A stretch of 64,000 nucleotides of DNA from Bacillus sp. CECT 9360 (GTDB lineage: Bacteria; Bacillota; Bacilli; Bacillales; DSM-1321): NCBI RefSeq assembly GCF_918741275.1, contig NZ_CAKKNA010000004.1, positions 62,001 through 126,000 on the forward strand. The letters run 5' to 3'. A program made the translations under genes and the position numbers. Position 1 is the stretch's first letter. The number at the start of each line of letters is the position of its first letter. The notes under the pieces are model-generated. The model had not been told where the DNA came from. It ran no database searches and worked only from the letters and a program-made list of their open reading frames with translations. Below are positions 53,290 through 62,203 of the stretch, piece after piece.

Positions 53290-54633
53290 ATGGATTTTTC
53301 CCAGCTAGGAATACGAGAAAATCTGAATAAAGTGCTTAAAGATTCCGGAATAACTTCGCCAACACCTATCCAGGAAAAATCGATTCCTGAAATAACCGCT
53401 GGAAGGGATGTAATTGCAAAAGCCCAGACGGGAACAGGCAAAACATTAGCCTTTCTCCTTCCGATTCTTCAAGGAATAAAATTAGAAAGCGATCATGTGC
53501 AAGCCCTAATCGTGTCGCCTACTAGAGAACTTGCACTTCAAATAACCACTGAATTAAACAAGCTTACAAAAGCTTTTACAGGTATAAGCGCTGCGGCTAT
53601 ATATGGGGGACAAGATGTGGAGCGGCAAATGAAACAATTACAGCATCACACATCTATAGTGGTAGCCACTCCTGGAAGGCTGCTTGATCATGTCAGGCGG
53701 GGAACAATTGATCTTAGCAACGTTTCAATGTTGGTATTAGATGAAGCAGATCAGATGCTGCATATCGGATTTTTGCCTGAAGTGGAGCAAATCATTGAAA
53801 TGGTTCGAAGCAACAGACAAGTTCTGCTTTTTTCAGCAACGATTCCAAAGCAGGTTGAGTCCATTGCTAAGCGCTTTATGGTCAATCCAGTCTCAGTTTC
53901 CGTAAAAAGCAACAACATCACAATAGAACGGATCAGGCAGCGTGTAATTGAAACGACTGACAGGGCAAAACAAGCTGCTTTATTTAAAGTGATTGATGAA
54001 GAACCTCCATTTATGGCGATTATTTTTTGCAGGACAAAACGAAGAGTAAGTAAGCTATATGATGCTCTTAAAGCCGCCGGTTATAATGCGGATGAACTTC
54101 ATGGAGATTTATCACAGGCTAAAAGGGAACGAGTAATGAAAGGATTCCGGGAAGCAGCCATCCAACTTCTGGTTGCTACTGATGTAGCAGCTAGAGGGCT
54201 TGATGTGGAAGGGGTTACACATGTATTTAATTATGATGTGCCCGAAGATACAGAAAGCTATATTCATCGGATTGGGAGAACGGGAAGAGCGGGGGAAGAC
54301 GGTATCGCGATAACGTTTATCGCTCCAAAAGATATCCCTCAATTGTTAGCGATTGAAAAGGGGATAAAGGTCGATTTAGAACGAAAAGTAATAGAGGGAG
54401 TAAAGATTAATTCGAATTCCCCGAGTGGCAGCGAGCAAAAAGGTCAAAATAGACGAGATAAAAACTTCAGACCAGAGAAGGAACCGGGTGACAGGACCGG
54501 ACGCAGAACATCAGCGAAGAGAAACACTGAAGGAAGGGTAAAACGAAACACTAAAGATAGTGATAAAAATCATGTAACAAAAGTAAATAGGAAGCCGAAG
54601 CAAGCATCTCGTGGAAGACGAAGAGAAAAATAA
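53290..54633 (+). CDS. DEAD-box RNA helicase
   Basis: 447 residues, GAAGGTAGG upstream. The full motif set is present: Q-motif FSQLGI..PTPIQ, motif I AQTGTGKT, Ia PTRELALQ, Ib [35 protein letters not shown] and [12 protein letters not shown]. The last 80 residues are basic and disordered (R/K/N/S-rich), a usual RNA-binding tail. The length fits CshA/CshB-type cold-shock and mRNA-turnover helicases. Confidence 0.94.
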   Translation: MDFSQLGIRENLNKVLKDSGITSPTPIQEKSIPEITAGRDVIAKAQTGTGKTLAFLLPILQGIKLESDHVQALIVSPTRELALQITTELNKLTKAFTGISAAAIYGGQDVERQMKQLQHHTSIVVATPGRLLDHVRRGTIDLSNVSMLVLDEADQMLHIGFLPEVEQIIEMVRSNRQVLLFSATIPKQVESIAKRFMVNPVSVSVKSNNITIERIRQRVIETTDRAKQAALFKVIDEEPPFMAIIFCRTKRRVSKLYDALKAAGYNADELHGDLSQAKRERVMKGFREAAIQLLVATDVAARGLDVEGVTHVFNYDVPEDTESYIHRIGRTGRAGEDGIAITFIAPKDIPQLLAIEKGIKVDLERKVIEGVKINSNSPSGSEQKGQNRRDKNFRPEKEPGDRTGRRTSAKRNTEGRVKRNTKDSDKNHVTKVNRKPKQASRGRRREK

Positions 54634-54669
54634 GCATGAAGTCTGGCTTGTCCTTCGGTTAATAATTTT

Positions 54670-54697
54670 AAAAACCCGTTGTTACGGGTTTTTTTCT
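54670..54697 (+). terminator. Terminator after the helicase
   Basis: AAAACCCGT-TGTT-ACGGGTTTT with a T tail. Confidence 0.9.
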
Positions 54698-54804
54698 TTT
54701 CCAATTGCATCTAAGCCTCAGGTCTTATCTGAAAATATAGCTAAAGCTCATTATGGGGAAACGGGAAAATAGATAAGCTAGAAACATGAAAGGAGGAACG
54801 TCAA

Positions 54805-55152
54805 ATGAAAAAATTTGGTTTACTGATAGCAGGGGTAATCGCGGGGTGTGTCTTACTCGCAAATGTCGGCCCAATGATTGGGTTAGTCATCAGCCTTGTG
54901 ATTCTTTACTACGTCATCAAGCAATTTATGAAATCAGCATCCACCTCAGGGAAAATCGTCTGGGGGCTCATCGGCCTTGTCGCACTGGCAGCGTCGGTGG
55001 CTAATATTCCGTCCATCATCGGCGTTGTAGCGGCATATGTTTTATACATCGTCTACAAAAACTGGAACAAAGCCAAGAAAACCACTTTCAAAGAAGAACA
55101 GGAGGATCCATTTATCAATTTCGAAAAACAATGGGCCGAAATAAAAAGATAA
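54805..55152 (+). CDS. Small membrane protein, lmo0954/LiaI-like position
   Basis: 115 residues, AAAGGAGG upstream. Two or three hydrophobic segments (about 4-40 and 52-80) are followed by a cytoplasmic charged tail (KNWNKAKKTTFKEEQEDPF). It resembles the lmo0954-type proteins that precede PspA homologues. It occupies the slot of LiaI, the membrane anchor of LiaH in B. subtilis. First gene of a five-gene envelope-stress operon; an imperfect TCAGGTCTTATCTGA palindrome in the promoter region could be a regulator site. Confidence 0.75.
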   Translation: MKKFGLLIAGVIAGCVLLANVGPMIGLVISLVILYYVIKQFMKSASTSGKIVWGLIGLVALAASVANIPSIIGVVAAYVLYIVYKNWNKAKKTTFKEEQEDPFINFEKQWAEIKR

Positions 55153-55171
55153 ATTAAAAGGAGAGAATGAA

Positions 55172-55819
55172 ATGAGTAACTTATTTACGAGAATCAAAGA
55201 AACAATTACAGCGGATTTTCATGAAATACTCGATCAAAAAGAGCAAAAAAACCCGATTGCTTTATTAAACCAATATCTTCGCCAGTCGGAGCAGGAAACG
55301 GAGAAAGTACGCAAACTGGTAGAGCGGCAATATCTTTTAAAAGAAGAGTTTACTCGGGAATATAGCCATGCAAGAAATCTTGCAGACAAACGTAGACGCC
55401 AGGCTGAGATCGCAGAACAAGCAGGCGAAACAGAATTACATGGATTTGCAGCCGAGGAAGCTGTCCAATACGAAGAACGTTGCCAGAGGTTGAAGGATTC
55501 ACTGCAAAAGGCAGAGCAACAGCTTGATGAGTTAGAGCGCAAGTATGAAGAAATGAAACACAAGCTAAAAGACATGAATCTTAAGCGTTTGGAATTGATG
55601 GGACGCGAAAATATTGCCCGTGCACACCATCGGATGAATCAAGTAATGGATTCAACAACAGCGTCGACTAAATCTTTTGCGAGATTCGAAGAAATGGAAT
55701 CCTATCTCGACCGGCTTGAACACCAGGTCAACTCGGCTTATCACCGCAATACAATCGATGCCCGGATCGCTCAGCTTGAAAAAGAATTGAAAAACAAAGA
55801 AACACATTCTATTTCCTAA
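55172..55819 (+). CDS. liaH: PspA/LiaH-family phage-shock protein
   Basis: 215 residues, AAAGGAGAGAATGAA upstream. An almost wholly coiled-coil PspA/IM30 protein: the N-terminal amphipathic helix LFTRIKETITADFHEIL, then long heptads with ARNLADKRRRQAEIAEQAGE and MGRENIARAHHRMN. Such proteins assemble into large rings at the stressed membrane. LiaH of B. subtilis is induced by bacitracin, daptomycin and lipid II-cycle inhibitors through LiaRS. Confidence 0.92.
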   Translation: MSNLFTRIKETITADFHEILDQKEQKNPIALLNQYLRQSEQETEKVRKLVERQYLLKEEFTREYSHARNLADKRRRQAEIAEQAGETELHGFAAEEAVQYEERCQRLKDSLQKAEQQLDELERKYEEMKHKLKDMNLKRLELMGRENIARAHHRMNQVMDSTTASTKSFARFEEMESYLDRLEHQVNSAYHRNTIDARIAQLEKELKNKETHSIS

Positions 55820-55912
55820 TAAAGTCATGGTATTCTTAAAAGGCGTAGTTTTCTGCGCCTTTTTGAACTATTTCTTAAGGCAGGCCCGGTTAGTGAAGGG
55901 AGAGGTGCCCCT

Positions 55913-56656
55913 ATGTTTAAACAAATGAAAACCGATTATATTAGCTGGATATTATTGATAGGAATTATATTGCTTTTTCTTGAAATTTCTTTATTTAACG
56001 GGGGCTTATTATTCTCCCTTGCCCTGACAATTGGACTCATGTACCTTGGCCGCAAATCATATTCCCGTAAAGTAGGAAAAGTCATGTTTTGGGTCGGGTT
56101 AACTGGAACGATCATTACCGTTTTAAACATGATGATCTTTAAATTTTTCGTAGTAGCCATCTTACTATATATCGTTCTTGTTTTTTATCAGTCCAAACAA
56201 AATCCTGAAGTCATCAAGCCTGTGCTGATAGAGCCAGAAAATTCACATGACGGTCTGGAAAAAGAACCTCTGGTTAAAGTGGATCACTTGTTGCAGAATA
56301 AGTGGTTTGGCCGCCAAAAAACATCGGATTACATTTATGAGTGGAACGATATAAACATACAGGGCGGAATCGGCGATACAATTGTTGATTTAAGCAATAC
56401 CATTCTTCCGAAAGGTGAAGCCGTCATCTCCATTAGACAATTCATCGGCAATATCCAAATTTTTATTCCTTACGATATCGAAGTGAGCATTCATCATTCG
56501 GTGGTAGCTGGGAGAGCTGACATTTTTCAGCACCAGGAAACCAAAGTTTTTAATCAGATTCTTTCCTATCAGACGGTTGATTACCAGAATACGGGCCAGA
56601 AAGTGAAAATTATCACCTCGCTCATAACAGGAGATATAGAGGTGAAAAGGATATGA
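55913..56656 (+). CDS. liaF: LiaF-like inhibitor of the LiaRS system
   Basis: 247 residues. Four N-terminal membrane segments (about 10-100), then a cytoplasmic beta-rich domain with NDINIQGGIGDTIVDLSNTI and GEAVISIRQFIGNIQIFIPYDIEV, the DUF2154 pattern of LiaF/VraT proteins. LiaF keeps the kinase LiaS inactive without stress. The ATGAG overlap with the kinase gene implies fixed stoichiometry. Confidence 0.92.
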   Translation: MFKQMKTDYISWILLIGIILLFLEISLFNGGLLFSLALTIGLMYLGRKSYSRKVGKVMFWVGLTGTIITVLNMMIFKFFVVAILLYIVLVFYQSKQNPEVIKPVLIEPENSHDGLEKEPLVKVDHLLQNKWFGRQKTSDYIYEWNDINIQGGIGDTIVDLSNTILPKGEAVISIRQFIGNIQIFIPYDIEVSIHHSVVAGRADIFQHQETKVFNQILSYQTVDYQNTGQKVKIITSLITGDIEVKRI

Positions 56657-57696
56657 GTGTAATAGCCCGGCAAATTATATACGGAATCGCTGTCCTATTC
56701 ACATTATCCATACTTCTGTCTGCGGTTGTTTTCTTTGTGTTTCCATTGGAGGATTGGAGCTTGTTATGGAAAAAAGAAATCATGGATATCCCTTTTGTTC
56801 TCTTTGTGCCAGGTTTAAGCTTATGCTTGGGGCTTATTTTTGGAATAAGCTCGGGCTTGTCTTGGAGGAGGCGCCTTCAAAGGGTGGGGGATGCGTTGTA
56901 CCAGCTTGAGCAGGGAAACGCTCCGTCCCGGAAAGATTCTTATCCTGTCCAGGAATTGACAATGATTTCTACCAGAATTGAGAATATTCATAAACATGTG
57001 TCAGAACAAGCCAAAATGTCGCAAAAAATGGCAAGTGAGAAAGTGGCTGATCGAGAGAAGATCGTCCAGGAAATCGTCTCTCAGGAGCGCAATCGGCTCG
57101 CCCGGGAACTGCATGATTCTGTCAGCCAGCAGTTGTTTGCGGCATCCATGCTTATGTCAGCAATAACGGAATCGAAGCCTGAATCGGAAAGCGCAGAAAC
57201 AAAGCAGCTGAAGCTGATTGAGGGGATGATTCATCAGTCTCAGCTCGAGATGAGAGCATTGCTTTTACACCTTCGTCCTGTTCCACTGCGTGATAAGTCA
57301 CTACAGGAAGGAATTCAGGAACTGTTAGCGGAATTATCACAAAAGGTTCCGATGAACATTTCATGGAAGATAGAGCAGATGCCGTTAGACCGTGGAATAG
57401 AAGATCATCTGTTTCGTATTCTCCAGGAGTCTGTATCCAATACATTGCGACATGCAAAAGCCAATACCTTGGAGGTTCTATTGATCGGAAGGGATGATTT
57501 AATTATTCTCAGGATTGTCGATGATGGTCTCGGATTTAATATGGATGAATCGAAAACAGGCTCGTACGGCTTGCAAAATATGCATGAAAGAGCGGTTGAA
57601 ATAGGAGGGACAATGAAGATTGTCAGTGTTCCCAATCAAGGTACAAGGCTTGAAGTAAAAGTCCCGGTACTTGCAGGAGGCAGAAGCGATGATTAA
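56653..57696 (+). CDS. liaS: LiaS-like sensor histidine kinase
   Basis: 347 residues. Two membrane segments (about 8-30 and 47-70) with a very short outer loop make it an intramembrane-sensing kinase. A HAMP-like region precedes HisKA_3 with [16 protein letters not shown] (His about 154), and HATPase_c contains DDGLGFN and [12 protein letters not shown]. Overlaps liaF and liaR at its two ends. Confidence 0.94.
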   Translation: MSVIARQIIYGIAVLFTLSILLSAVVFFVFPLEDWSLLWKKEIMDIPFVLFVPGLSLCLGLIFGISSGLSWRRRLQRVGDALYQLEQGNAPSRKDSYPVQELTMISTRIENIHKHVSEQAKMSQKMASEKVADREKIVQEIVSQERNRLARELHDSVSQQLFAASMLMSAITESKPESESAETKQLKLIEGMIHQSQLEMRALLLHLRPVPLRDKSLQEGIQELLAELSQKVPMNISWKIEQMPLDRGIEDHLFRILQESVSNTLRHAKANTLEVLLIGRDDLIILRIVDDGLGFNMDESKTGSYGLQNMHERAVEIGGTMKIVSVPNQGTRLEVKVPVLAGGRSDD

Positions 57697-58321
57697 GGTA
57701 TTGTTTGTTGATGATCATGAGATGGTACGAATCGGTGTTTCGTCTTATCTATCTTCACAGCCTGATATTGAAGTCATCGGGGAGGCTGATGATGGCGAAA
57801 AGGGAGTGGAGCTTGCATTGAGCTTACGTCCCGATATTATCTTAATGGATTTGGTCATGAAAGAAATGGATGGCATTCAAGCTACCCGCGCCATTATCGA
57901 GAAATGGCCGGAAGCTAAAGTCATCATTGTGACAAGTTTTCTTGACGATGAAAAAGTGTATCCTGCCCTGGAAGCAGGGGCAACCAGCTATATGCTGAAA
58001 ACATCCAAGGCCAGTGATATCGCCGACGCTGTTCGTTCTACATACCAGGGTCAATCTGTTCTTGAACCGGAAGTGACCGGTAAAATGATGGCGAAGATGC
58101 GTTCCAGAAACATTCAATTGCCACATGAGCAATTGACGAACCGAGAAATGGAAATACTTCTTTTAATGACTGAAGGAAAAACGAACCAAGAAATAGCAGA
58201 TGAATTGTTTATCGCTCTAAAGACAGCAAAGGTCCATGTAAGCAATATTTTAAGCAAACTCGAGGTTCACGACCGGACCCAGGCGGTTATCTATGCGTTT
58301 AAGCATTCACTTGTTAAATAA
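57689..58321 (+). CDS. liaR: LiaR-like NarL/FixJ response regulator
   Basis: 210 residues from ATG 57689, 8 bases after GGAGG and overlapping the kinase by 8 bases. Receiver domain with Asp8-Asp9, phospho-acceptor Asp54 (IILMDLVM) and Lys in MLKTSKAS. A LuxR-type HTH is at the C-terminus ([20 protein letters not shown], then [13 protein letters not shown]). It activates its own operon in characterised Lia systems. Confidence 0.94.
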   Translation: MIKVLFVDDHEMVRIGVSSYLSSQPDIEVIGEADDGEKGVELALSLRPDIILMDLVMKEMDGIQATRAIIEKWPEAKVIIVTSFLDDEKVYPALEAGATSYMLKTSKASDIADAVRSTYQGQSVLEPEVTGKMMAKMRSRNIQLPHEQLTNREMEILLLMTEGKTNQEIADELFIALKTAKVHVSNILSKLEVHDRTQAVIYAFKHSLVK

Positions 58322-58353
58322 AGAATCTGTTGTAAGAAATTTTGGAGGATTTC

Positions 58354-59541
58354 ATGAAAATAAGGTATCTTAATACAATCCTGACCGTAGGAACCTCACT
58401 CGAGCAAGGTAGCATCCCCTATCAATTTACGGGGGCTTCTGCACTTATCGCTCAAGGTGTAGAGATAAAAGAGTATTCAAGCATAACTGTGTCCGTACAA
58501 TGGGATCTATTCAATGAGGCGCATCAGCTTTTTTCTGCCTATTCACCGTCAGAAACGGAAAGAAATCCGGGGCAGGTCGCTTTCCAATTTGAAGTTGACG
58601 GTATTCATGTTACGGTAAGCTGCTTATTCAATACAACGATTAAAACAGATCCTTATCGGATTTTAGTGAAAAATGAAGGAGTGGATATTTGGTGCCGTTC
58701 CCTCTACACGTACTTGTATGACAGGGTAATGGCAGCTTACAGTGACGAGATACATACATATCTGGAAAAGAAGCAGCACGGGTTTACCTCTCAAAATGAA
58801 CAAGCCTGGAACCAAAATAACTATCAGGCCTTGATAAACCGGTATGGAACTCCTGAGGAGATTGCGGCAAAGATTAAAGAAAACCCAAAATGGAGGTTGC
58901 ATCCGTTTTATAAATATCTTGGAGAAGTTTCCGGCAAAAAGGTTGCTCATCTTATGGGATCTAATGGGGTTAAGGCTGCCGCGCTCGCTTTATTGGGAGC
59001 AAAGGTTAAGGTTGTCGATTTCTCTAAGGAGAATTCTGCTTTCGCAATGGAGCTGGCAGCTGCTGCGGATGTTTCCATTGAGTATGTTATTTCTGACGTA
59101 TTGTCTATGCCAAAAGAACAGATTACCGGGGATTTTGATATCGTTTTAATGGAGCTTGGCGTGCTTCATTATCTAATTGATCTCGAACCGCTTTTTGAAA
59201 TCGTAAAACGGTTATTAAAACCGGGAGGAAGGTTCATCCTGCATGAGTTTCATCCAATTTCCACAAAATTAATAACCTCTGCCGGAAAGAAGCACAAAGT
59301 GACCGGGAATTATTTTGACCCGGCGATTGAGACCCATACTGTTGCGTTCTCCAAGCATATGCCCGGCGAGGATCAGAAACAGCTTGCCAAGGTTGCCCAA
59401 AGAAAATGGACGATCGGGGAGCTAGTTACGGCCGTGGGACAGGCTGGCCTGGTGATAAAGGTATTGGAGGAAGAACCGAATCATAAAATCCATGATATCG
59501 GATTGCCCAAAACATATACACTCGTTGCTGAAAATATATAA
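58354..59541 (+). CDS. Probable nucleotidyltransferase-like domain fused to class I methyltransferase
   Basis: 395 residues from ATG 58354, 5 bases after GGAGG. The C-terminal about 245 residues (from NEQAWNQNNYQALINRYGTP) are a SAM-dependent methyltransferase with HLMGSNGVKAAALALLG, VKVVDFSKEN, FDIVLMELGVLHYL and LKPGGRFILHEFHP; in related proteins I know, this part stands alone. The N-terminal about 130 residues read like a minimal nucleotidyltransferase fold (FTGASALIAQGVEIKEYSSI then VDGIHVTVSCLFN), but the catalytic Asp pair seems absent, so it may be a degenerate ligand-binding version. It follows liaR by 32 bases and may be read through. Confidence 0.75.
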   Translation: MKIRYLNTILTVGTSLEQGSIPYQFTGASALIAQGVEIKEYSSITVSVQWDLFNEAHQLFSAYSPSETERNPGQVAFQFEVDGIHVTVSCLFNTTIKTDPYRILVKNEGVDIWCRSLYTYLYDRVMAAYSDEIHTYLEKKQHGFTSQNEQAWNQNNYQALINRYGTPEEIAAKIKENPKWRLHPFYKYLGEVSGKKVAHLMGSNGVKAAALALLGAKVKVVDFSKENSAFAMELAAAADVSIEYVISDVLSMPKEQITGDFDIVLMELGVLHYLIDLEPLFEIVKRLLKPGGRFILHEFHPISTKLITSAGKKHKVTGNYFDPAIETHTVAFSKHMPGEDQKQLAKVAQRKWTIGELVTAVGQAGLVIKVLEEEPNHKIHDIGLPKTYTLVAENI

Positions 59542-59577
59542 GTTGAATTTATGAAATTAAAGCTGTTGACCAATATA

Positions 59578-59711
59578 TTTTGGCCCATTCATGTGAAACC
59601 CTGGTTTCACATGCCTTTCAGCAAAGCTGAAAGGTTGTTCCAACGGCATAGGTCGAGGAAAAAGCTCGCTTTCTCCTCGACCTATGCCGTTGGAACTTAA
59701 ATGAGCCAAAA
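59578..59711 (+). repeat. Three-hairpin inverted-repeat element, copy B (134 bp)
   Basis: Ends TTTTGGCCCATT and AATGAGCCAAAA. Hairpin 1 is ATGTGAAAC/GTTTCACAT, hairpin 2 is CCTTTCAGC/GCTGAAAGG, and hairpin 3 has a perfect 23-bp stem beginning GTTCCAACGGCATAGG, with the tip AAAAGCTCGCTTT. It is the same architecture as copy A at 9192-9327 in the opposite orientation. Confidence 0.85.
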
Positions 59712-59749
59712 ATCAACAATGCGTAATTCTTTAGGTCAATTCATATAGA

Positions 59750-59787
59750 TAAAAAAGTCCATCTTCAATTTAGAAGATGGATTTTTT
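59750..59787. terminator. Bidirectional terminator
   Basis: AAAAAGTCCATCTTC and GAAGATGGATTTTTT pair around AATTTA, between convergent genes. Confidence 0.88.
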
Positions 59788-59794
59788 CATTAGG

Positions 59795-61348
59795 TTAGTT
59801 AATTTGGTTATACCATTCCTCGACATCCCATACCTTTGTAACCCAATCTTCATAAAAATCAGGCTCATGGCTGACAAGGACAATCGTACCTTTGTATGCT
59901 TTCATCGCACGCTTCAGCTCTTCTTTCGCGACAACATCTAAATGGTTTGTCGGTTCGTCAAATAACAACCAGTTGCTTTCATTAAGCATTAACTTACAAA
60001 GCCGGACTTTTGCCTGCTCCCCACCGCTTAGCTGGTTCAGCGGGCGGGTGATATGTTCATTTTTCAGCCCTACACTTGCGAGGATACCGCGGACCTTCGG
60101 CTGATCGAGATGAGGGAACGCATTCCAGACATCATCAATCGGAGTGATATTGTCTGCTTTGACTTCCTGTTCAAAGTAAGAAGGAAACAGAAAATCACCT
60201 AAGACAACTGAACCGCTTAATGGTGGAATTTTACCAAGAATCGTCTTGAGCAATGTCGACTTTCCGACTCCGTTGTATCCAACGATGGCAATTTTTTCAC
60301 CACGCTCAATGTTCATGGTCAATTTAGGGAGAAGCGGGCGATCATAGCCTATTTCCAAATCCTCACCTTCAAAAACATAACGGCTACTCCCGCGTGATTC
60401 TTTAAAGTCAAATCTCGGCTTCATCGCTGTTTCAGGACGGTCGATCCGTTCCATGCGATTGAGCTGCTTCTGACGGCTCTTGGCCCGTCCAGTAGTCGAG
60501 TAGCGTGCTTTATTTTTAGAAATAAAATCTTCCTGCTTTTTAATGAATTCCTGTTGCTTTTCATATGCATTGATATGCTGGTTCTTATTAATCTCTGCTA
60601 ATTCCAGGAATTTTTCGTAGGTCGCGGTATAGCGTGTCAGCTTGGAAAACTCGAGATGGAAAATGACATCGACGATACCGTTCATGAATTCCGTATCATG
60701 GGAAATTAAAAAGAAAGCATGAGGGTATTCTTTTAAATAATGGCTCAACCACCTAATATGCTCGACATCGAGAAAGTTCGTCGGCTCGTCCAATAACAGT
60801 ACCTCGGGTTGTTCTAGCAGCAATTTCGCGAGTAAAACCTTAGTCCGCTGGCCGCCGCTTAGCGTTGAAACGTCCCGATCTAGTCCGATTGCATCAAGGC
60901 CGAGCCCGCGGGCTGCATCCTCGACTTTAATATCCAGGTTATAAAAGCCTCCTGCTTCCAGCTTATCCTGGATTTGTCCCATTTGTTCAAGAAGGTCTTC
61001 CAATTCCTCGGGAGTGGCTGTTGCCATCTTCTCCGTCACTTCATTGAGGGCTTTCTCTTGTTCATATAAAGCAAGAAAGGCATCGCGAAGCACATCGCGG
61101 ATTGTTTTCCCTCTCGTTAGGACAGTATGCTGATCCAAATAACCATATGTTACGCCAGGTGTCCATTCGACACGGCCTGTGTCATGAATTAGCTCGCCTG
61201 TAATAATACTCATTAATGTTGATTTCCCGACACCATTTGCCCCGACCAATCCAACATGTTCCCCTGCCATCAGGCGAAAGGAAACATCCTTGAAAAGCGT
61301 ACGGTCACCGAAACTGTGGCTTAATTTATCTATTGAAAGTAAGCTCAT
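59795..61348 (-). CDS. ABC-F family ATPase (YfmM-like)
   Basis: 517 residues from ATG 61348, 11 bases after GGAGG; an earlier ATG overlaps that site. Two ABC domains without membrane segments: Walker A GANGVGKSTLMS and GYNGVGKSTLLK, signatures LSGGQRTKVLLA and LSGGEQAKVRLC, Walker B VLLLDEPTNFLD and LLFDEPTNHLD. The 70-residue helical linker between them (P-site tRNA interaction motif in ABC-F proteins) is rich in K/R/Q. ABC-F proteins act on the ribosome in translation quality control or antibiotic protection. The linker has ordinary length, so a housekeeping role is more likely than resistance. Confidence 0.9.
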   Translation of the reverse strand: MSLLSIDKLSHSFGDRTLFKDVSFRLMAGEHVGLVGANGVGKSTLMSIITGELIHDTGRVEWTPGVTYGYLDQHTVLTRGKTIRDVLRDAFLALYEQEKALNEVTEKMATATPEELEDLLEQMGQIQDKLEAGGFYNLDIKVEDAARGLGLDAIGLDRDVSTLSGGQRTKVLLAKLLLEQPEVLLLDEPTNFLDVEHIRWLSHYLKEYPHAFFLISHDTEFMNGIVDVIFHLEFSKLTRYTATYEKFLELAEINKNQHINAYEKQQEFIKKQEDFISKNKARYSTTGRAKSRQKQLNRMERIDRPETAMKPRFDFKESRGSSRYVFEGEDLEIGYDRPLLPKLTMNIERGEKIAIVGYNGVGKSTLLKTILGKIPPLSGSVVLGDFLFPSYFEQEVKADNITPIDDVWNAFPHLDQPKVRGILASVGLKNEHITRPLNQLSGGEQAKVRLCKLMLNESNWLLFDEPTNHLDVVAKEELKRAMKAYKGTIVLVSHEPDFYEDWVTKVWDVEEWYNQIN

Positions 61349-61457
61349 TTTACTTTGAACCTCCATTTGAATTGTAAAAAAAACATCTATTTCCCATCTT
61401 ACTAAAATCTTTGATAGATTGCTATCATTCCATTACTGGAAACTCCGCGGGTCCCAT

Positions 61458-61485
61458 GAAAAAAGCCACAAAAGTGGCTTTTAAT
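61458..61485 (-). terminator. Terminator of the small membrane protein gene
   Basis: AAAAGCCAC-AAAA-GTGGCTTTT, with a T run on the minus strand. Confidence 0.8.
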
Positions 61486-61711
61486 TAAAAAAAATATATA
61501 TAGCGGTTATTAAAAGAAAGGTAATGACTATAAAACCTATAATGAAATATCCGATATATCTTATTCCTTTAGGCTGCTTACTTATATCTAAGCTGTCCTT
61601 GTTATAAGCTCCACCTGATTCAATTCTCTGCAAGTCTTCTATAGGTGAATATATTTTCCCTTCTTCATAAACATATTCTTCGGTCGATTGCGTTTCATGA
61701 GTATTTTTCAT
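61481..61711 (-). CDS. Small tail-anchored membrane protein of unknown function
   Basis: 76 residues from ATG 61711 (GGGACGGTG 6 bases upstream). The first 50 residues are polar and acidic (YVYEEGKIYSPIEDLQRIES), and the last 25 form one membrane segment (IGYFIIGFIVITFLLITAIY) with almost nothing after it, so the bulk is cytoplasmic. No family recognised. Confidence 0.65.
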   Translation of the reverse strand: MKNTHETQSTEEYVYEEGKIYSPIEDLQRIESGGAYNKDSLDISKQPKGIRYIGYFIIGFIVITFLLITAIYIFFN

Positions 61712-61720
61712 TTGAAACAC

Positions 61721-62203
61721 CGTCCCTTTTTTATTTAGTTTTTATTATCTGGTAGGTGCCATTTATTTATGTTAATAATACCAAAAATTACAAATGATTA
61801 TAAGGTGAAAACTATCATAGGTGCGAATTTCTCTTAGATGTCTAACTTACAAATGAAAGTCTTAAAGAAACGTAGAGAACTCAGCAATGTTTCGACATAT
61901 TTCTTGGGAAATATTTCGCAATAATTGCTCGAAAAATAAGGAGGGTTTTGTCTGGATATCGATATATGAATAAGTTGAAAATAAATAGTGTTAATCTAGG
62001 ATTTTTTAAAAATGACATAAATAAAAGACTGCATATGACTCACTTTTGGGATGAATTATGTGCAGTCTTGTCTACAAATAAAGTATCAAACAATTAAATG
62101 TAATCTAATCCATTTAGGAATTATGGGGTTTGAAAAACTTTATATATGCTAATTTAATAAAAATAAAACGCATAGCAATCGCTTTGCGTTTTACTTTTTG
62201 TTT
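61721..62203. other. Intergenic region with two hairpins
   Basis: About 480 bases, AT-rich, no gene. AAGACTGCATATG/TTATGTGCAGTCTT at 62023-62071 forms a long hairpin. AAAACGCA/TGCGTTTT at 62163-62192 with a T-rich tract on its minus-strand exit is probably the topB terminator. Confidence 0.5.
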
